Shown piece after piece: positions 51,764 to 60,318 of a stretch of DNA of 64,000 bases. The DNA is from Pseudomonas umsongensis (GTDB taxonomy: Bacteria > Pseudomonadota > Gammaproteobacteria > Pseudomonadales > Pseudomonadaceae). The DNA lies in contig NZ_NIWU01000001.1 of NCBI RefSeq assembly GCF_002236105.1, positions 1,550,001 through 1,614,000 of the forward strand, in the 5' to 3' direction. The notes beneath the pieces are model-generated. The model was not told the origin of the DNA, made no database searches, and saw only the letters and a program-made list of their open reading frames with translations. Positions within the stretch are counted from its first letter, which is position 1. Every line of letters starts with the position of its first letter. The translations under genes were made by a program, and so were the position numbers.

Positions 51764-52312
51764 TCAGAAGTTCGCCGGGGTGTTCGCACTGATGATTTCC
51801 GCCTCATCCGCGCCGATGTTCCTGAACCGGTGCGGCAAGGTCGTGGGGAAATAGTACCCGTCACCGGCATTGAGCACGCTGATCTGCCCGTCCACCGTCA
51901 GCTCGACGGTGCCACGGGTGACCAGCCCGCACTCCTCGCCTTCTGAGTGCACGATCGGCTCTTCGCCGGAACTGGCACCCGGCGCGTATTGTTCGCGCAA
52001 CAGACGCATCTGCCGACTCGGCACGGACGCACCGATCAGCAGCAGCCGCAGGCCGTGGCGGCCGAGGTCCGGCTGTTCGTTGGCGCGAAAGACGTATTGA
52101 TGCTCGCGCGGTGGCTGATCGAAGGTGAAGAAGTCGGCCAGGGACATGGGAATGCCTTCAAGCAGCTTTTTCAGCGAGCTGACGGAAGGACTGACGCGAT
52201 TCTGTTCGATCAGGGAAATGGTGGCATTGGTGACGCCGCTACGCCGGGCCAGCTCGCGCTGGGACAGTTTGTAGCTTTCGCGTACTAATTTGAGTCGTGA
52301 GCCCGTGTCCAT
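51764..52312 (-). CDS. puuR: XRE-cupin regulator, PuuR-like
   Basis: 182 residues from ATG 52312; a longer frame upstream is noncoding. An N-terminal helix-turn-helix (SRLKLVRESYKLSQRELARRSGVTNATISLIEQNRVSPSVSSLKKLLEGI) is joined to a C-terminal cupin (EEPIVHSEGEECGLVTRGTVELTVDGQISVLNAGDGYYFPTTLPHRFRNIG). This is the PuuR layout: a putrescine-responsive repressor of the puu genes. It lies beside the polyamine catabolism cluster, on the same strand as the oxidase, separated by a REPIN and a terminator. Regulation of the puu-like genes is therefore likely but not shown. Confidence 0.88.
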   Translation of the reverse strand: MDTGSRLKLVRESYKLSQRELARRSGVTNATISLIEQNRVSPSVSSLKKLLEGIPMSLADFFTFDQPPREHQYVFRANEQPDLGRHGLRLLLIGASVPSRQMRLLREQYAPGASSGEEPIVHSEGEECGLVTRGTVELTVDGQISVLNAGDGYYFPTTLPHRFRNIGADEAEIISANTPANF

Positions 52313-52430
52313 GACAGCCTTATGTGCTTGGTACGCAAGGGTAATGGGGGTGGAGAGCAGGCGTAGATCGCGCCGTTTTCCGGTCCCGGAAACGTGAAAG
52401 GCGGCTATTAAATCACGTTTGTGGGTGTTG

Positions 52431-52519
52431 CTGTAGGAGCTGCCGCAGGCTGCGATCTTTTGATCTTTGATCGTCAAAAGCAAGATCAAACGATCGCAGC
52501 CTGCGGCTGCTCCTACAGG
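52431..52519. repeat. REPIN of the GGAGCTGCCGCAGGCTGCG type
   Basis: Inverted ends CTGTAGGAGCTGCCGCAGGCTGCGATC and complement enclose a short spacer. Related in type to the repeat at 58.1 kb and different from the CGAGC family. Confidence 0.88.
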
Positions 52520-52537
52520 GGTACGTGGTGTTTCAGG

Positions 52538-52576
52538 TAAAAAAGCCGGCAGTACCTGATTGGGGTGCCTGCCGGT
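52538..52576 (-). terminator. Rho-independent terminator of the puuB-like gene
   Basis: On the minus strand CCGGCAGGCACCCC...TACTGCCGG forms a stem followed by CTTTTTTACC, ending just after the oxidase stop at 52587. Confidence 0.82.
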
Positions 52577-52586
52577 GAGGTAAAGT

Positions 52587-53870
52587 CTAGATGCCGAAAC
52601 GGTCGCGCAGCGAGTAGTACACGGCGCCGAGGGCGGTCAACGGAGCCGAGAAGGTGCGCCCGCCGATCATCGGCATGTGCGGCAAGGATGCAAACGCGTC
52701 GAAACGCTCGGCGTCGCCACGTATCATTTCCGAGATGAGCTTGCCGGCCAGGTGCGAGCACGTAACGCCGTGACCACTGTAGCCCTGCATGTAGTAGGCG
52801 TTTTTCTCGATACGGCCGAATTGCGGCATGCGCGACATGGTCAGCAGGAAGTTGCCGGTCCAGCGGTAGTCGATCTTCACATCCTTCAACTGCGGGAAGG
52901 TCTTGAGGATCTTCGGGCGGATCAGTTGTTCGATGTCGTCCGGCTCACGGGCGCCGTAGACCACGCCACCGCCGTAGAGCAGGCGGTTGTCGCGGGTCAG
53001 GCGGTAGTAGTCGAGCAGGTAGTTGCAGTCTTCGACGCAGTAGTTGTTGGTGATCAGGCTGCGGGCAACTTTTTCCGGCAGCGGTTCAGTCACAACGATC
53101 TGCGAACCGCACGGCATGCTCTTGCTGGTCACGCGATTGTCCAGGCCCTGCGGCAGGTAGGCGTTACCAGCGATCAGCAGGTACTTGGCCTTTACCACGC
53201 CTTTGGCGGTGCGCACGGTGATCGGCTCGCCGTAGGTGATTTCCACCGCCGCCGACTGCTCGTAGATCTTGCCGCCCAGGCCGATGATCGCCGAGGCTTC
53301 GCCGAGGGCCAGGTTCAACGGGTGAATGTGGCCGCCCTGCATGTCCAGCAGGCCACCGACGTAGGCATTGGAACCCACTTCGCGCTTGATGTCGGCAGCG
53401 TCGAGCATTGTCAGGTTCTTGTTGCCGTAGCGTTCCCAGCTCTTCTTCTGCTCGGCCAGGCCCTTGAGTTGCTTTTTGTTCATCGCCGCGAAGATGCCAC
53501 CGGGACGGTAGTCGCACTGGATGTCGTAGTGCTGTATGCGCTGACGAATGATGTCCGCACCTTCGAAGATCATGCTGCCGAGGATTTCGGCGGTCTTGTC
53601 GCCGTAGCGCTCTTCGATGACATCGACGTCGCGGCTGTAGGAGTTGACCAGTTGCCCGCCGTTGCGACCGCTGGCGCCGAAGCCGACCTTGGCCGCTTCG
53701 AGCACGGTGACGCTGTAGCCCGCTTCGGCGAGGAACAGCGCCGAGGACAGGCCGGTGTAGCCGGCGCCGATCACGCAGACGTCGCAGTCAACCGCCCCTT
53801 CCAGTACCGGGAAATCGCCGGTGAAGTTGCGGGTGGCGGCGTAGTAGCTATTAACATGTGCTTGTTTCAT
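52587..53870 (-). CDS. puuB: Gamma-glutamylputrescine oxidase-like FAD enzyme
   Basis: 427 residues. FAD-binding VCVIGAGYTGLSSALFL starts near residue 31, followed by GFGASGRNGGQLVNS, the PuuB signature, then HPLNLALGEA, YYRLTRDNRLLYGGG and the C-terminal YMQGYSGHGV. It oxidises gamma-glutamylputrescine to the aldehyde plus ammonia and H2O2. Downstream in the pathway, PuuC-, PuuA- and PuuD-like genes are adjacent; 56 bp separate it from the aldehyde dehydrogenase gene. It shares its overall plan with the oxidase at 7.7-8.9 kb. A terminator follows it. Confidence 0.9.
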   Translation of the reverse strand: MKQAHVNSYYAATRNFTGDFPVLEGAVDCDVCVIGAGYTGLSSALFLAEAGYSVTVLEAAKVGFGASGRNGGQLVNSYSRDVDVIEERYGDKTAEILGSMIFEGADIIRQRIQHYDIQCDYRPGGIFAAMNKKQLKGLAEQKKSWERYGNKNLTMLDAADIKREVGSNAYVGGLLDMQGGHIHPLNLALGEASAIIGLGGKIYEQSAAVEITYGEPITVRTAKGVVKAKYLLIAGNAYLPQGLDNRVTSKSMPCGSQIVVTEPLPEKVARSLITNNYCVEDCNYLLDYYRLTRDNRLLYGGGVVYGAREPDDIEQLIRPKILKTFPQLKDVKIDYRWTGNFLLTMSRMPQFGRIEKNAYYMQGYSGHGVTCSHLAGKLISEMIRGDAERFDAFASLPHMPMIGGRTFSAPLTALGAVYYSLRDRFGI

Positions 53871-53926
53871 AGGTTTCTCCGATGGGCACCGGCAAGAGGC
53901 CGGTGACCGTCGCTTTTTTATAGGTC

Positions 53927-55417
53927 TTAGAGCTTGATCCAGGTCGCCTTGAGTTCGGTGTACTTGTCGAACGCGTGCAGCGATTTGTCCCGACCGTTAC
54001 CCGACTGCTTGAACCCGCCGAACGGCGCGGTCATGTCGCCGCCGTCATACTGGTTGACCCAGACGCTGCCGGCACGCAGGCCACGGGCGAAGGTGTGGGC
54101 CTTGCTCAGGTTGCTGGTCCACACGCCGGCGGCCAGGCCGAAGATGCTGTCGTTGGCGATTGCCAGGGCTTCTTCAGCGGTGTCGAAGGTGATGACCGAC
54201 AGCACCGGGCCGAAAATTTCTTCCCGGGCGATGGTCATGGCGTTGGTCACGCCGTCGAAAACCGCCGGCTCCACGTACAGGCCACCGGTTTCTTCGAGGG
54301 TGCGCTGGCCGCCCGCGATCAACTCGGCACCCTGTTCCCTGCCGATATCGATGTAGCGCAATACGTTGTCCAGTTGACGCTGGTCGACGACCGCGCCGAC
54401 GGTGGTCGAAGGATCAAGCGCATGCCCCGGCTTCCAGGCTTGCAGGGCTTCGACCAACAATGGCAAGAACTGCTCGCGGATCGAACGCTCCACCAGCAAG
54501 CGCGAACCGGCGGTGCAGACTTCGCCCTGATTGAAGGCAATGCCGCTGGCTGCCGCTTGTGCCGCCGCGCGCAGGTCCGGTGCATCGGCGAACACCACGT
54601 TCGGGCTTTTGCCCCCCGCTTCTGCCCAGACGCGTTTCATGTTGCTTTGCCCGGCGTAGATCATCAGTTGCTTGGCGATCGCCGTGGAGCCGGTGAAGGC
54701 CAGCACGTCGACGTCCATGTGCAACGCCAGCGCCTTGCCGACGGTGTGACCGTAGCCCGGCAAGACGTTGAAAACACCTTTCGGGATGCCCGCTTCCAGT
54801 GCCAGCTGCGCGATGCGAATGGCCGTCAGCGGCGACTTTTCCGAAGGCTTGAGGATGAACGAGTTACCTGCCGCCAGGGCCGGGGCGAATTTCCAGCTGG
54901 CCATGATCAGCGGGAAGTTCCAGGGCACGATGGCCGCGACCACGCCGGCCGGTTCGCGCGTCACCAGGCCAAGCTGATCGCGGGGCGTGGCAGCGACTTC
55001 GTCGTAGATCTTGTCGATGGCTTCGGCGGTCCAGCGAATCGCGTTGGCGGTCGCCGGAATGTCGACGTTCATCGAGTCGCTGATCGGCTTGCCCATGTCG
55101 AGGGTTTCAAGCAGCGCGAGCTCTTCCTGGTTGGCCAGGATCAAGTCGGCGAAGCGGATCAGCACGCGCTTGCGCTCGGCCGGAGCCAGGCTGGCCCAGA
55201 CGCCGGATTCGAAGGTGCGACGGGCAACGGCGACGGCGGCGTTGGCATCGGCTTCGTCGGTGCTGGCCACATTCGCCAGGAAACGACCGTCCACCGGGCT
55301 GATGCATTCGAACGTGGCGCCGCTGGCGGCCGCGCAGTACTGGCCGTCGATGAAGGCGCGGCTTTCGATGTTGAGGGACTGGAAGCGTTGCTCCCAGTCG
55401 CTGCGAGTGATTGTCAT
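53927..55417 (-). CDS. puuC: Aldehyde dehydrogenase, PuuC-like
   Basis: 496 residues from ATG 55417 (TITRSDWEQRFQSLNIESRAFIDG is the common start of gamma-glutamyl-gamma-aminobutyraldehyde dehydrogenases). Catalytic features are present: NFPLIMASWKFAPALAAGNS, WAEAGGKSPNVVF with the general-base Glu, FNQGEVCTAGSRLL with the nucleophilic Cys, and NDSIFGLAAGVWT. It oxidises the aldehyde from PuuB with NAD(P)+. Upstream residues of the longer frame are unlike the family. The gene lies between puuA-like and puuB-like genes on the same strand, with a 93-bp gap to the former. Confidence 0.92.
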   Translation of the reverse strand: MTITRSDWEQRFQSLNIESRAFIDGQYCAAASGATFECISPVDGRFLANVASTDEADANAAVAVARRTFESGVWASLAPAERKRVLIRFADLILANQEELALLETLDMGKPISDSMNVDIPATANAIRWTAEAIDKIYDEVAATPRDQLGLVTREPAGVVAAIVPWNFPLIMASWKFAPALAAGNSFILKPSEKSPLTAIRIAQLALEAGIPKGVFNVLPGYGHTVGKALALHMDVDVLAFTGSTAIAKQLMIYAGQSNMKRVWAEAGGKSPNVVFADAPDLRAAAQAAASGIAFNQGEVCTAGSRLLVERSIREQFLPLLVEALQAWKPGHALDPSTTVGAVVDQRQLDNVLRYIDIGREQGAELIAGGQRTLEETGGLYVEPAVFDGVTNAMTIAREEIFGPVLSVITFDTAEEALAIANDSIFGLAAGVWTSNLSKAHTFARGLRAGSVWVNQYDGGDMTAPFGGFKQSGNGRDKSLHAFDKYTELKATWIKL

Positions 55418-55510
55418 GGTTGTGACTCGACGCAGGGGAATATGTAGTCGAACTGACCGGTCATCCAAGGATTTGAAAGACGCTCCCACAGTTGATCGGC
55501 GTGATCCGTC

Positions 55511-56887
55511 TTAAACGGTATGCAGGTACCAGTTGTACTCAAGGTCGGAGATGGAGTTCTCGAACTCGGCCAGCTCGCTTTCCTTGCACGCCACGAACAC
55601 GTCGATGTACATCGGGTCGATATAACGGGCCATGACTTCGCTGTCGTCCAGCTCGCGCAGGGCATCGCGCAGGTTGTTCGGCAGGCTCTGCTCGTTCTGT
55701 TCGTAGCTGTTGCCTTCCACCGGGGCGCCAGGCTCGATCTGGTTGGTCAGGCCGTGGTGCACGCCGGCCAAAACCGAAGCCATCAACAGGTACGGGTTGG
55801 CGTCGGCACCGGCCACGCGGTGCTCGATGCGCACGGCGTCCGGTGAACCGGTCGGCACGCGAACCGCTACGGTACGGTTGTCGACGCCCCAGCTCGGCGA
55901 GTTCGGCACGTAGAACTGCGCGCCGAAACGACGGTAAGAGTTGACGTTCGGGCAAAGGAACGCCATCTGCGCCGGCAGGGTCTCGAGCACACCGCCGATC
56001 GCGTGACGCAGCGCGGCGTTCTGCTCGGGATCCTCGCTGGCAAAGATGTTGTTGCCTTCCTTGTCGAGAATCGAAATGTGTACGTGCAGACCGTTACCCG
56101 CCTGGCCTGGATACGGCTTGGCCATGAACGTGGTGTCCATCTCGTGGTCGTAGGCGATGTTTTTCACCAGACGCTTGAGCAGCACCGCGTAATCGCAAGC
56201 CTTTATAGGATCGGCCACGTGGTGCAGGTTGACTTCGAACTGCGCCGGGGCGCTTTCCTTGACGATGGCGTCAGCCGGGATGCCCTGCTCTTTCGCGCCT
56301 TCGAGGATGTCCTGCAGGCAGTCGACGTATTCGTCGAGGTCGTCGATCAGGTACACCTGGGTCGACATCGGACGCTTGCCGGACACCGGCGAACGCGGCG
56401 ACTGTGGGCGACCGTTCACGTTGTCCTGGTCGATCAGGTAGAACTCCAGTTCGAACGCGGCGCAGATGGTCAGGCCCATGTCGTCGAACTTGCGCACCAC
56501 ATTTGCCAACACTTCCCGCGGGTCGGCGAAGAACGGCTGGCCTTCGAGCTCGTGCATGGTCATCAGCAGTTGCGCGGTTGGGCGCTTCTGCCATGGCTCG
56601 ATGCTCAGGGTGCCAGGGATCGGATAGCAGATCCGGTCGGAGTCGCCGATGTCCAGGCCCAGGCCGGTGCTTTCCACCGTGGAGCCATTGATGTCCAGCG
56701 CAAACAGGGACGCTGGCAGGTTGATGCCTTTCTCGTAAACCTTATGAAGACTGGTGCGTTCGATGCGCTTGCCGCGCACCACACCGTTCATATCCGCAAT
56801 CAGAAGGTCGACGTACAAAACCTCAGGATATTTCTTAAGGAATGCGTTTGCTTCGTTGAGTTGAACGGTACGCAGAGGGACCGACAT
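55511..56887 (-). CDS. puuA: Gamma-glutamylputrescine synthetase-like glutamine synthetase
   Basis: 458 residues. Landmarks: LLIADMNGVVRGKRI, AAFELEFYL near residue 142, APAQFEVNL, FMAKPYPGQAGNGLHVHISI, NRTVAVRVP and IEHRVAGADANPYL. This is the first step of the pathway: ATP-dependent ligation of glutamate to putrescine (or related polyamine). It is the first gene of the minus-strand catabolic unit and is divergent from the PuuD-like hydrolase gene across about 280 bp. A parallel enzyme is at 6.1-7.5 kb. Substrate is inferred from the pathway context. Confidence 0.92.
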   Translation of the reverse strand: MSVPLRTVQLNEANAFLKKYPEVLYVDLLIADMNGVVRGKRIERTSLHKVYEKGINLPASLFALDINGSTVESTGLGLDIGDSDRICYPIPGTLSIEPWQKRPTAQLLMTMHELEGQPFFADPREVLANVVRKFDDMGLTICAAFELEFYLIDQDNVNGRPQSPRSPVSGKRPMSTQVYLIDDLDEYVDCLQDILEGAKEQGIPADAIVKESAPAQFEVNLHHVADPIKACDYAVLLKRLVKNIAYDHEMDTTFMAKPYPGQAGNGLHVHISILDKEGNNIFASEDPEQNAALRHAIGGVLETLPAQMAFLCPNVNSYRRFGAQFYVPNSPSWGVDNRTVAVRVPTGSPDAVRIEHRVAGADANPYLLMASVLAGVHHGLTNQIEPGAPVEGNSYEQNEQSLPNNLRDALRELDDSEVMARYIDPMYIDVFVACKESELAEFENSISDLEYNWYLHTV

Positions 56888-57012
56888 GATGCACCTATTA
56901 GCTGTTAATTATTATGTTCACCGCCCTTTCACGTAGCCAGTCAATCCGAAAGGCAAAGTGAAGTCAATAGCGAACACACAGCCTTTAAGCGTTTATTTTC
57001 GGGCCTCTCAGA

Positions 57013-57026
57013 GGCACGAGAGTGCC
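57013..57026. promoter_or_regulatory. Inverted repeat GGCAC-N4-GTGCC in the puuA/puuD divergent gap
   Basis: A perfect 5-bp inverted repeat with a GAGA spacer lies between the divergent synthetase and hydrolase genes. The minus strand also reads TGGCAC-N6-TGCC, close to a sigma-54 -24/-12 element but with one base too few between GG and GC. An operator or promoter is possible. Confidence 0.35.
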
Positions 57027-57167
57027 AGATCATCCTTGAAACACGCGTAAATCCTCGTCTTCAGACGTGCGGCGTTTAGAATTTTTTACATGAGAGTTGT
57101 TAATTAAAATCAACAAGGCTAAGCTCCAGAAAAGCTCGTTCAAGTGTGAAACTTCGAGGTGATAAAA

Positions 57168-57929
57168 ATGGCATTCAAGCCATTGATCGGCGTTACTGCA
57201 TGCGTCAAACAGATTGGCCTGCACCCCTACCACGTCAGCGGTGACAAGTACTTGCGTGCTGTCAGCGTTGCCGCGCTGGGACTGCCCGTGGTCATTCCTT
57301 CCCTGGGCGACCTGACCGAAATCGAAGACCTGCTACCGCAGCTCGACGGTCTGTTGCTGACCGGCTCGCCGTCGAATGTGGAGCCCTTCCACTATCAAGG
57401 CCCCGCCAGCGCTCCCGGCACCGAACACGATCCCCAGCGGGATCAAACCACCCTTCCCCTGATTCGCGCGGCGATTACCGCTGGCGTTCCGGTGCTCGGC
57501 ATCTGCCGCGGCTTTCAGGAGATGAACGTGGCGTTCGGTGGCAGCCTGCATCAGAAGGTCCATGAACTGCCCGGCTTCCTCGATCATCGTGAAGCCGACC
57601 ATCCCGACCTCGCGGTGCAATACGCACCGGCGCACGCCGTCGATGTGCAGCCCGGTGGTGTGTTCCAGGCGCTGGACCTGCCCCCGCAGTTCCAGGTCAA
57701 TTCGATTCACAGCCAGGGCATCGACCGACTCGCGCCTGGCCTGCGCGCCGAAGCGCTCGCGCCGGATGGCTTGATCGAAGCGGTCTCGGTGGAGCACAGC
57801 AAGGCCTTCGCCCTCGGCGTGCAATGGCACCCGGAATGGCAGGTCCTGTCGAATCCGCCCTACCTGAGAATTTTCCAGGCGTTTGGTGACGCGTGCCGAC
57901 AACGGGCGGCGCTTCGTAACTCGCGCTGA
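57168..57929 (+). CDS. puuD: Gamma-glutamyl-GABA hydrolase, PuuD-like (class I amidotransferase fold)
   Basis: 253 residues from ATG 57168 (GAGGTGATAAAA upstream). The catalytic set is visible: GICRGFQEMN with the nucleophilic Cys near residue 114, and WHPEW with the His near residue 223. PuuD hydrolyses gamma-glutamyl-GABA to glutamate and GABA, completing the pathway begun by the divergent genes. It is divergent from the synthetase gene and separated from the transporter genes downstream by a REPIN, so co-transcription with them is uncertain. Confidence 0.93.
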   Translation: MAFKPLIGVTACVKQIGLHPYHVSGDKYLRAVSVAALGLPVVIPSLGDLTEIEDLLPQLDGLLLTGSPSNVEPFHYQGPASAPGTEHDPQRDQTTLPLIRAAITAGVPVLGICRGFQEMNVAFGGSLHQKVHELPGFLDHREADHPDLAVQYAPAHAVDVQPGGVFQALDLPPQFQVNSIHSQGIDRLAPGLRAEALAPDGLIEAVSVEHSKAFALGVQWHPEWQVLSNPPYLRIFQAFGDACRQRAALRNSR

Positions 57930-58264
57930 CGTCATAAAAGATCAATCAATTTACTGCCCCCGTGGGTCTGGCGGGTGCGCTTGCGCGCATCCGTGACTCA
58001 CGACAACAACACACTGCAATAACAACAAGTACCGCAGCCAGGAAGGCGGCACCGGATAAACCCGGACGGGGCATCCAGCGCAATCCCCTGTAGGAGCTGG
58101 CGAAGCCTGCGATCTTTTGATCTTGATTTTGAAAAGCAAAGTCAAAAGATCGCAGGCTTCGCCAGCTCCTACAGGGATCGCGACCCACTGACCGCTCGGG
58201 TTTGCAATCAACTATTAAGCCAGGCCGCGTTGGCCCGGCGAACGAAACCTGTTGGGAGTTTCAC
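57930..58264. other. 335-bp gap between puuD-like and transporter genes
   Basis: No gene. It contains the REPIN at 58087-58177. Immediately before the ATP-binding gene is TTGGGAGTTTCAC, its ribosome site. No clear promoter was recognised. Confidence 0.5.
58087..58177. repeat. REPIN of the GGAGCTGGCGAAGCCTGCG type
   Basis: CCTGTAGGAGCTGGCGAAGC and its inverted copy enclose an AT-rich spacer containing GATCTTTTGATC and its partner. Strong cruciform-forming potential. Confidence 0.88.
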
Positions 58265-59407
58265 ATGGCAAACGCCTCCAGCATCTACAGGAAGGCTCTT
58301 GAAGGTCACCAGGCACCGAAAAAGGTGTTGGTGAAAGTCGACCGCGTCACCAAGAAGTTCGACGAAACCACCGCAGTGGACGATGTGTCCCTGGAAATCC
58401 ATCAGGGTGAAATCTTTGCCCTGCTCGGTGGTTCCGGTTCAGGTAAATCGACGCTGCTGCGCATGCTCGCCGGCTTCGAGCGCCCGACTGAAGGGCGCAT
58501 CCTGCTCGACGGCGTGGACATCACCGACATGCCGCCGTACGAGCGGCCGATCAACATGATGTTCCAGTCCTATGCCCTGTTCCCGCACATGACCGTGGCG
58601 CAGAACATCGCCTTCGGCCTCAAGCAGGACCGGTTGCCCGCCAGTGAAATCGATGCCCGCGTCGAAGAAATGCTGCGCCTGGTGCACATGACCCAGTACG
58701 CCAAGCGCAAGCCGCATCAGTTGTCCGGCGGCCAGCGTCAGCGCGTGGCATTGGCCCGCTCCCTGGCCAAACGTCCAAAGCTGTTGCTGCTCGACGAGCC
58801 GATGGGCGCGCTGGATAAAAAACTGCGTTCGCAAATGCAGCTGGAGTTGGTCGAGATCATCGAGCGCGTCGGCGTGACCTGCGTCATGGTGACCCACGAC
58901 CAGGAAGAAGCCATGACCATGGCCCAGCGCATTGCGATCATGCACCTGGGCTGGATCGCCCAGATCGGCAGCCCGGTGGACATCTATGAAGCGCCAGTCA
59001 GCCGCATGGTCTGCGAATTCATCGGCAACGTGAACGCTTTCGAAGGCACCGTGGTGGAAGATCTGGAAGGTCACGCGATCATTCACAGCACGGATCTGGA
59101 GCAGAAGATCTACGTCGGTCACGGCGTCAGCACCTCGGTGCAGGACAAGTCGATCACCTACGCCATTCGCCCGGAAAAACTGCTGGTCAGCACCACCAAG
59201 CCCGACACCCGCTACAACTGGTCCAGCGGCACCGTGCATGACATCGCCTACCTCGGCGGCCACTCGGTGTTCTACGTCAAGCTGCCTGGCGGCAAGGTCG
59301 TGCAATCGTTCATGGCCAACGCCGAACGCCGTGGCGCACGTCCGACCTGGGACGATCAGGTCTACGTGTGGTGGGAAGACGACAGCGGCGTGGTACTGCG
59401 CGCATGA
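58265..59407 (+). CDS. potA: Polyamine ABC transporter, ATP-binding protein (PotG/SpuF-like)
   Basis: 380 residues. Walker A GGSGSGKST near residue 59, Q-loop FQSYALFPH, signature LSGGQRQRVALARSLA, Walker B LLLLDEPMGALD and H-loop THDQEEAMTMA are intact, and a C-terminal TOBE domain (about 300-380) follows. It energises uptake of putrescine or spermidine with the two permeases and binding protein encoded next. Its stop overlaps the first permease start by four bases (ATGA). Pot-type paralogues differ in ligand, so the symbol is generic. Confidence 0.9.
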   Translation: MANASSIYRKALEGHQAPKKVLVKVDRVTKKFDETTAVDDVSLEIHQGEIFALLGGSGSGKSTLLRMLAGFERPTEGRILLDGVDITDMPPYERPINMMFQSYALFPHMTVAQNIAFGLKQDRLPASEIDARVEEMLRLVHMTQYAKRKPHQLSGGQRQRVALARSLAKRPKLLLLDEPMGALDKKLRSQMQLELVEIIERVGVTCVMVTHDQEEAMTMAQRIAIMHLGWIAQIGSPVDIYEAPVSRMVCEFIGNVNAFEGTVVEDLEGHAIIHSTDLEQKIYVGHGVSTSVQDKSITYAIRPEKLLVSTTKPDTRYNWSSGTVHDIAYLGGHSVFYVKLPGGKVVQSFMANAERRGARPTWDDQVYVWWEDDSGVVLRA

Positions 59408-60318
59408 GAACCTTCAATCAGCAATTCCTGCGCCTGGTGCCCAGCGGACGAAAACTGGTCATCGGCATTCCGTTCCTGTGGCTGTGCCTGTTCTTCATGC
59501 TGCCGTTCTTTTTGGTGATGAAGATCAGCTTCTCGGAAGCAGCCCTGGCCATTCCGCCCTACTCGGAGATCTACACCTACGCCGAGCAGAAATTCAATCT
59601 GTTGCTCAACATCGGCAACTACACGTTGCTGGGCGAAGATGAGCTGTACCTCTCGGCTTACCTCGGTTCGTTGAAGGTTGCGCTGTTCAGTACGCTGATG
59701 TGCCTGGTGATCGGTTTTCCGATGGCCTATGCCATTACCAAGGCAAGCAAGGAAGCACAGAACGTGCTGATGCTGCTGATCATGATGCCGACCTGGACCG
59801 CGATCCTGATCCGCGTGTATGCGTGGATGGGCATCCTCAGCAACAACGGCCTGCTCAACGGCTTTTTGATGTGGATCGGGCTGACCGATCACCCGATCGA
59901 GATCCTCAACACCAACACCGCCGTCTACATCGGCGTGGTGTATGCGTATCTGCCGTTCATGATCCTGCCGCTGTACGCCAACCTGGTCAAACACGACCAG
60001 AGCCTGCTGGAAGCGGCTTCGGACCTGGGTTCGAGCACCTTCAACAGCTTCTGGAAAATCACCGTGCCGCTGGCCAAGAACGGCATCATCGCCGGGTGCA
60101 TGCTGGTGTTCATTCCAGTGGTCGGTGAGTTCGTGATTCCGGAGCTGTTGGGCGGTCCCGAGACCCTGATGATCGGCCGAGTGCTGTGGCAGGAGTTTTT
60201 CAATAACCGCGACTGGCCGGTGGCGTCCGCCCTGGCGGTGGTGATGCTGTTGATTCTGATCGTGCCGATTCTGCTGTTCAACCGCAGCCAGGCCAAAGAG
60301 ATGGAGGCACGGGGATGA
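59404..60318 (+). CDS. Polyamine ABC transporter permease (PotB/PotH-like)
   Basis: 304 residues with six membrane helices and the binding-protein-dependent transport EAA motif (EAASDLGSSTFNSFWKITVPLAKNGIIAG) near residue 205. It starts by ATGA overlap with the ATPase gene and ends by ATGA overlap with the second permease gene, implying stoichiometric co-translation. First hydrophobic stretch IGIPFLWLCLFFMLPFFLVM. Forms the inner-membrane channel with its partner. Confidence 0.9.
   Translation: MRTFNQQFLRLVPSGRKLVIGIPFLWLCLFFMLPFFLVMKISFSEAALAIPPYSEIYTYAEQKFNLLLNIGNYTLLGEDELYLSAYLGSLKVALFSTLMCLVIGFPMAYAITKASKEAQNVLMLLIMMPTWTAILIRVYAWMGILSNNGLLNGFLMWIGLTDHPIEILNTNTAVYIGVVYAYLPFMILPLYANLVKHDQSLLEAASDLGSSTFNSFWKITVPLAKNGIIAGCMLVFIPVVGEFVIPELLGGPETLMIGRVLWQEFFNNRDWPVASALAVVMLLILIVPILLFNRSQAKEMEARG

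Noticed and set aside
57014-57029. Sigma-54 promoter ahead of the puuA-like gene
   Set aside because: The candidate TGGCAC..TGCC has nine instead of ten bases between the GG and GC elements, and it is explained by the palindrome.
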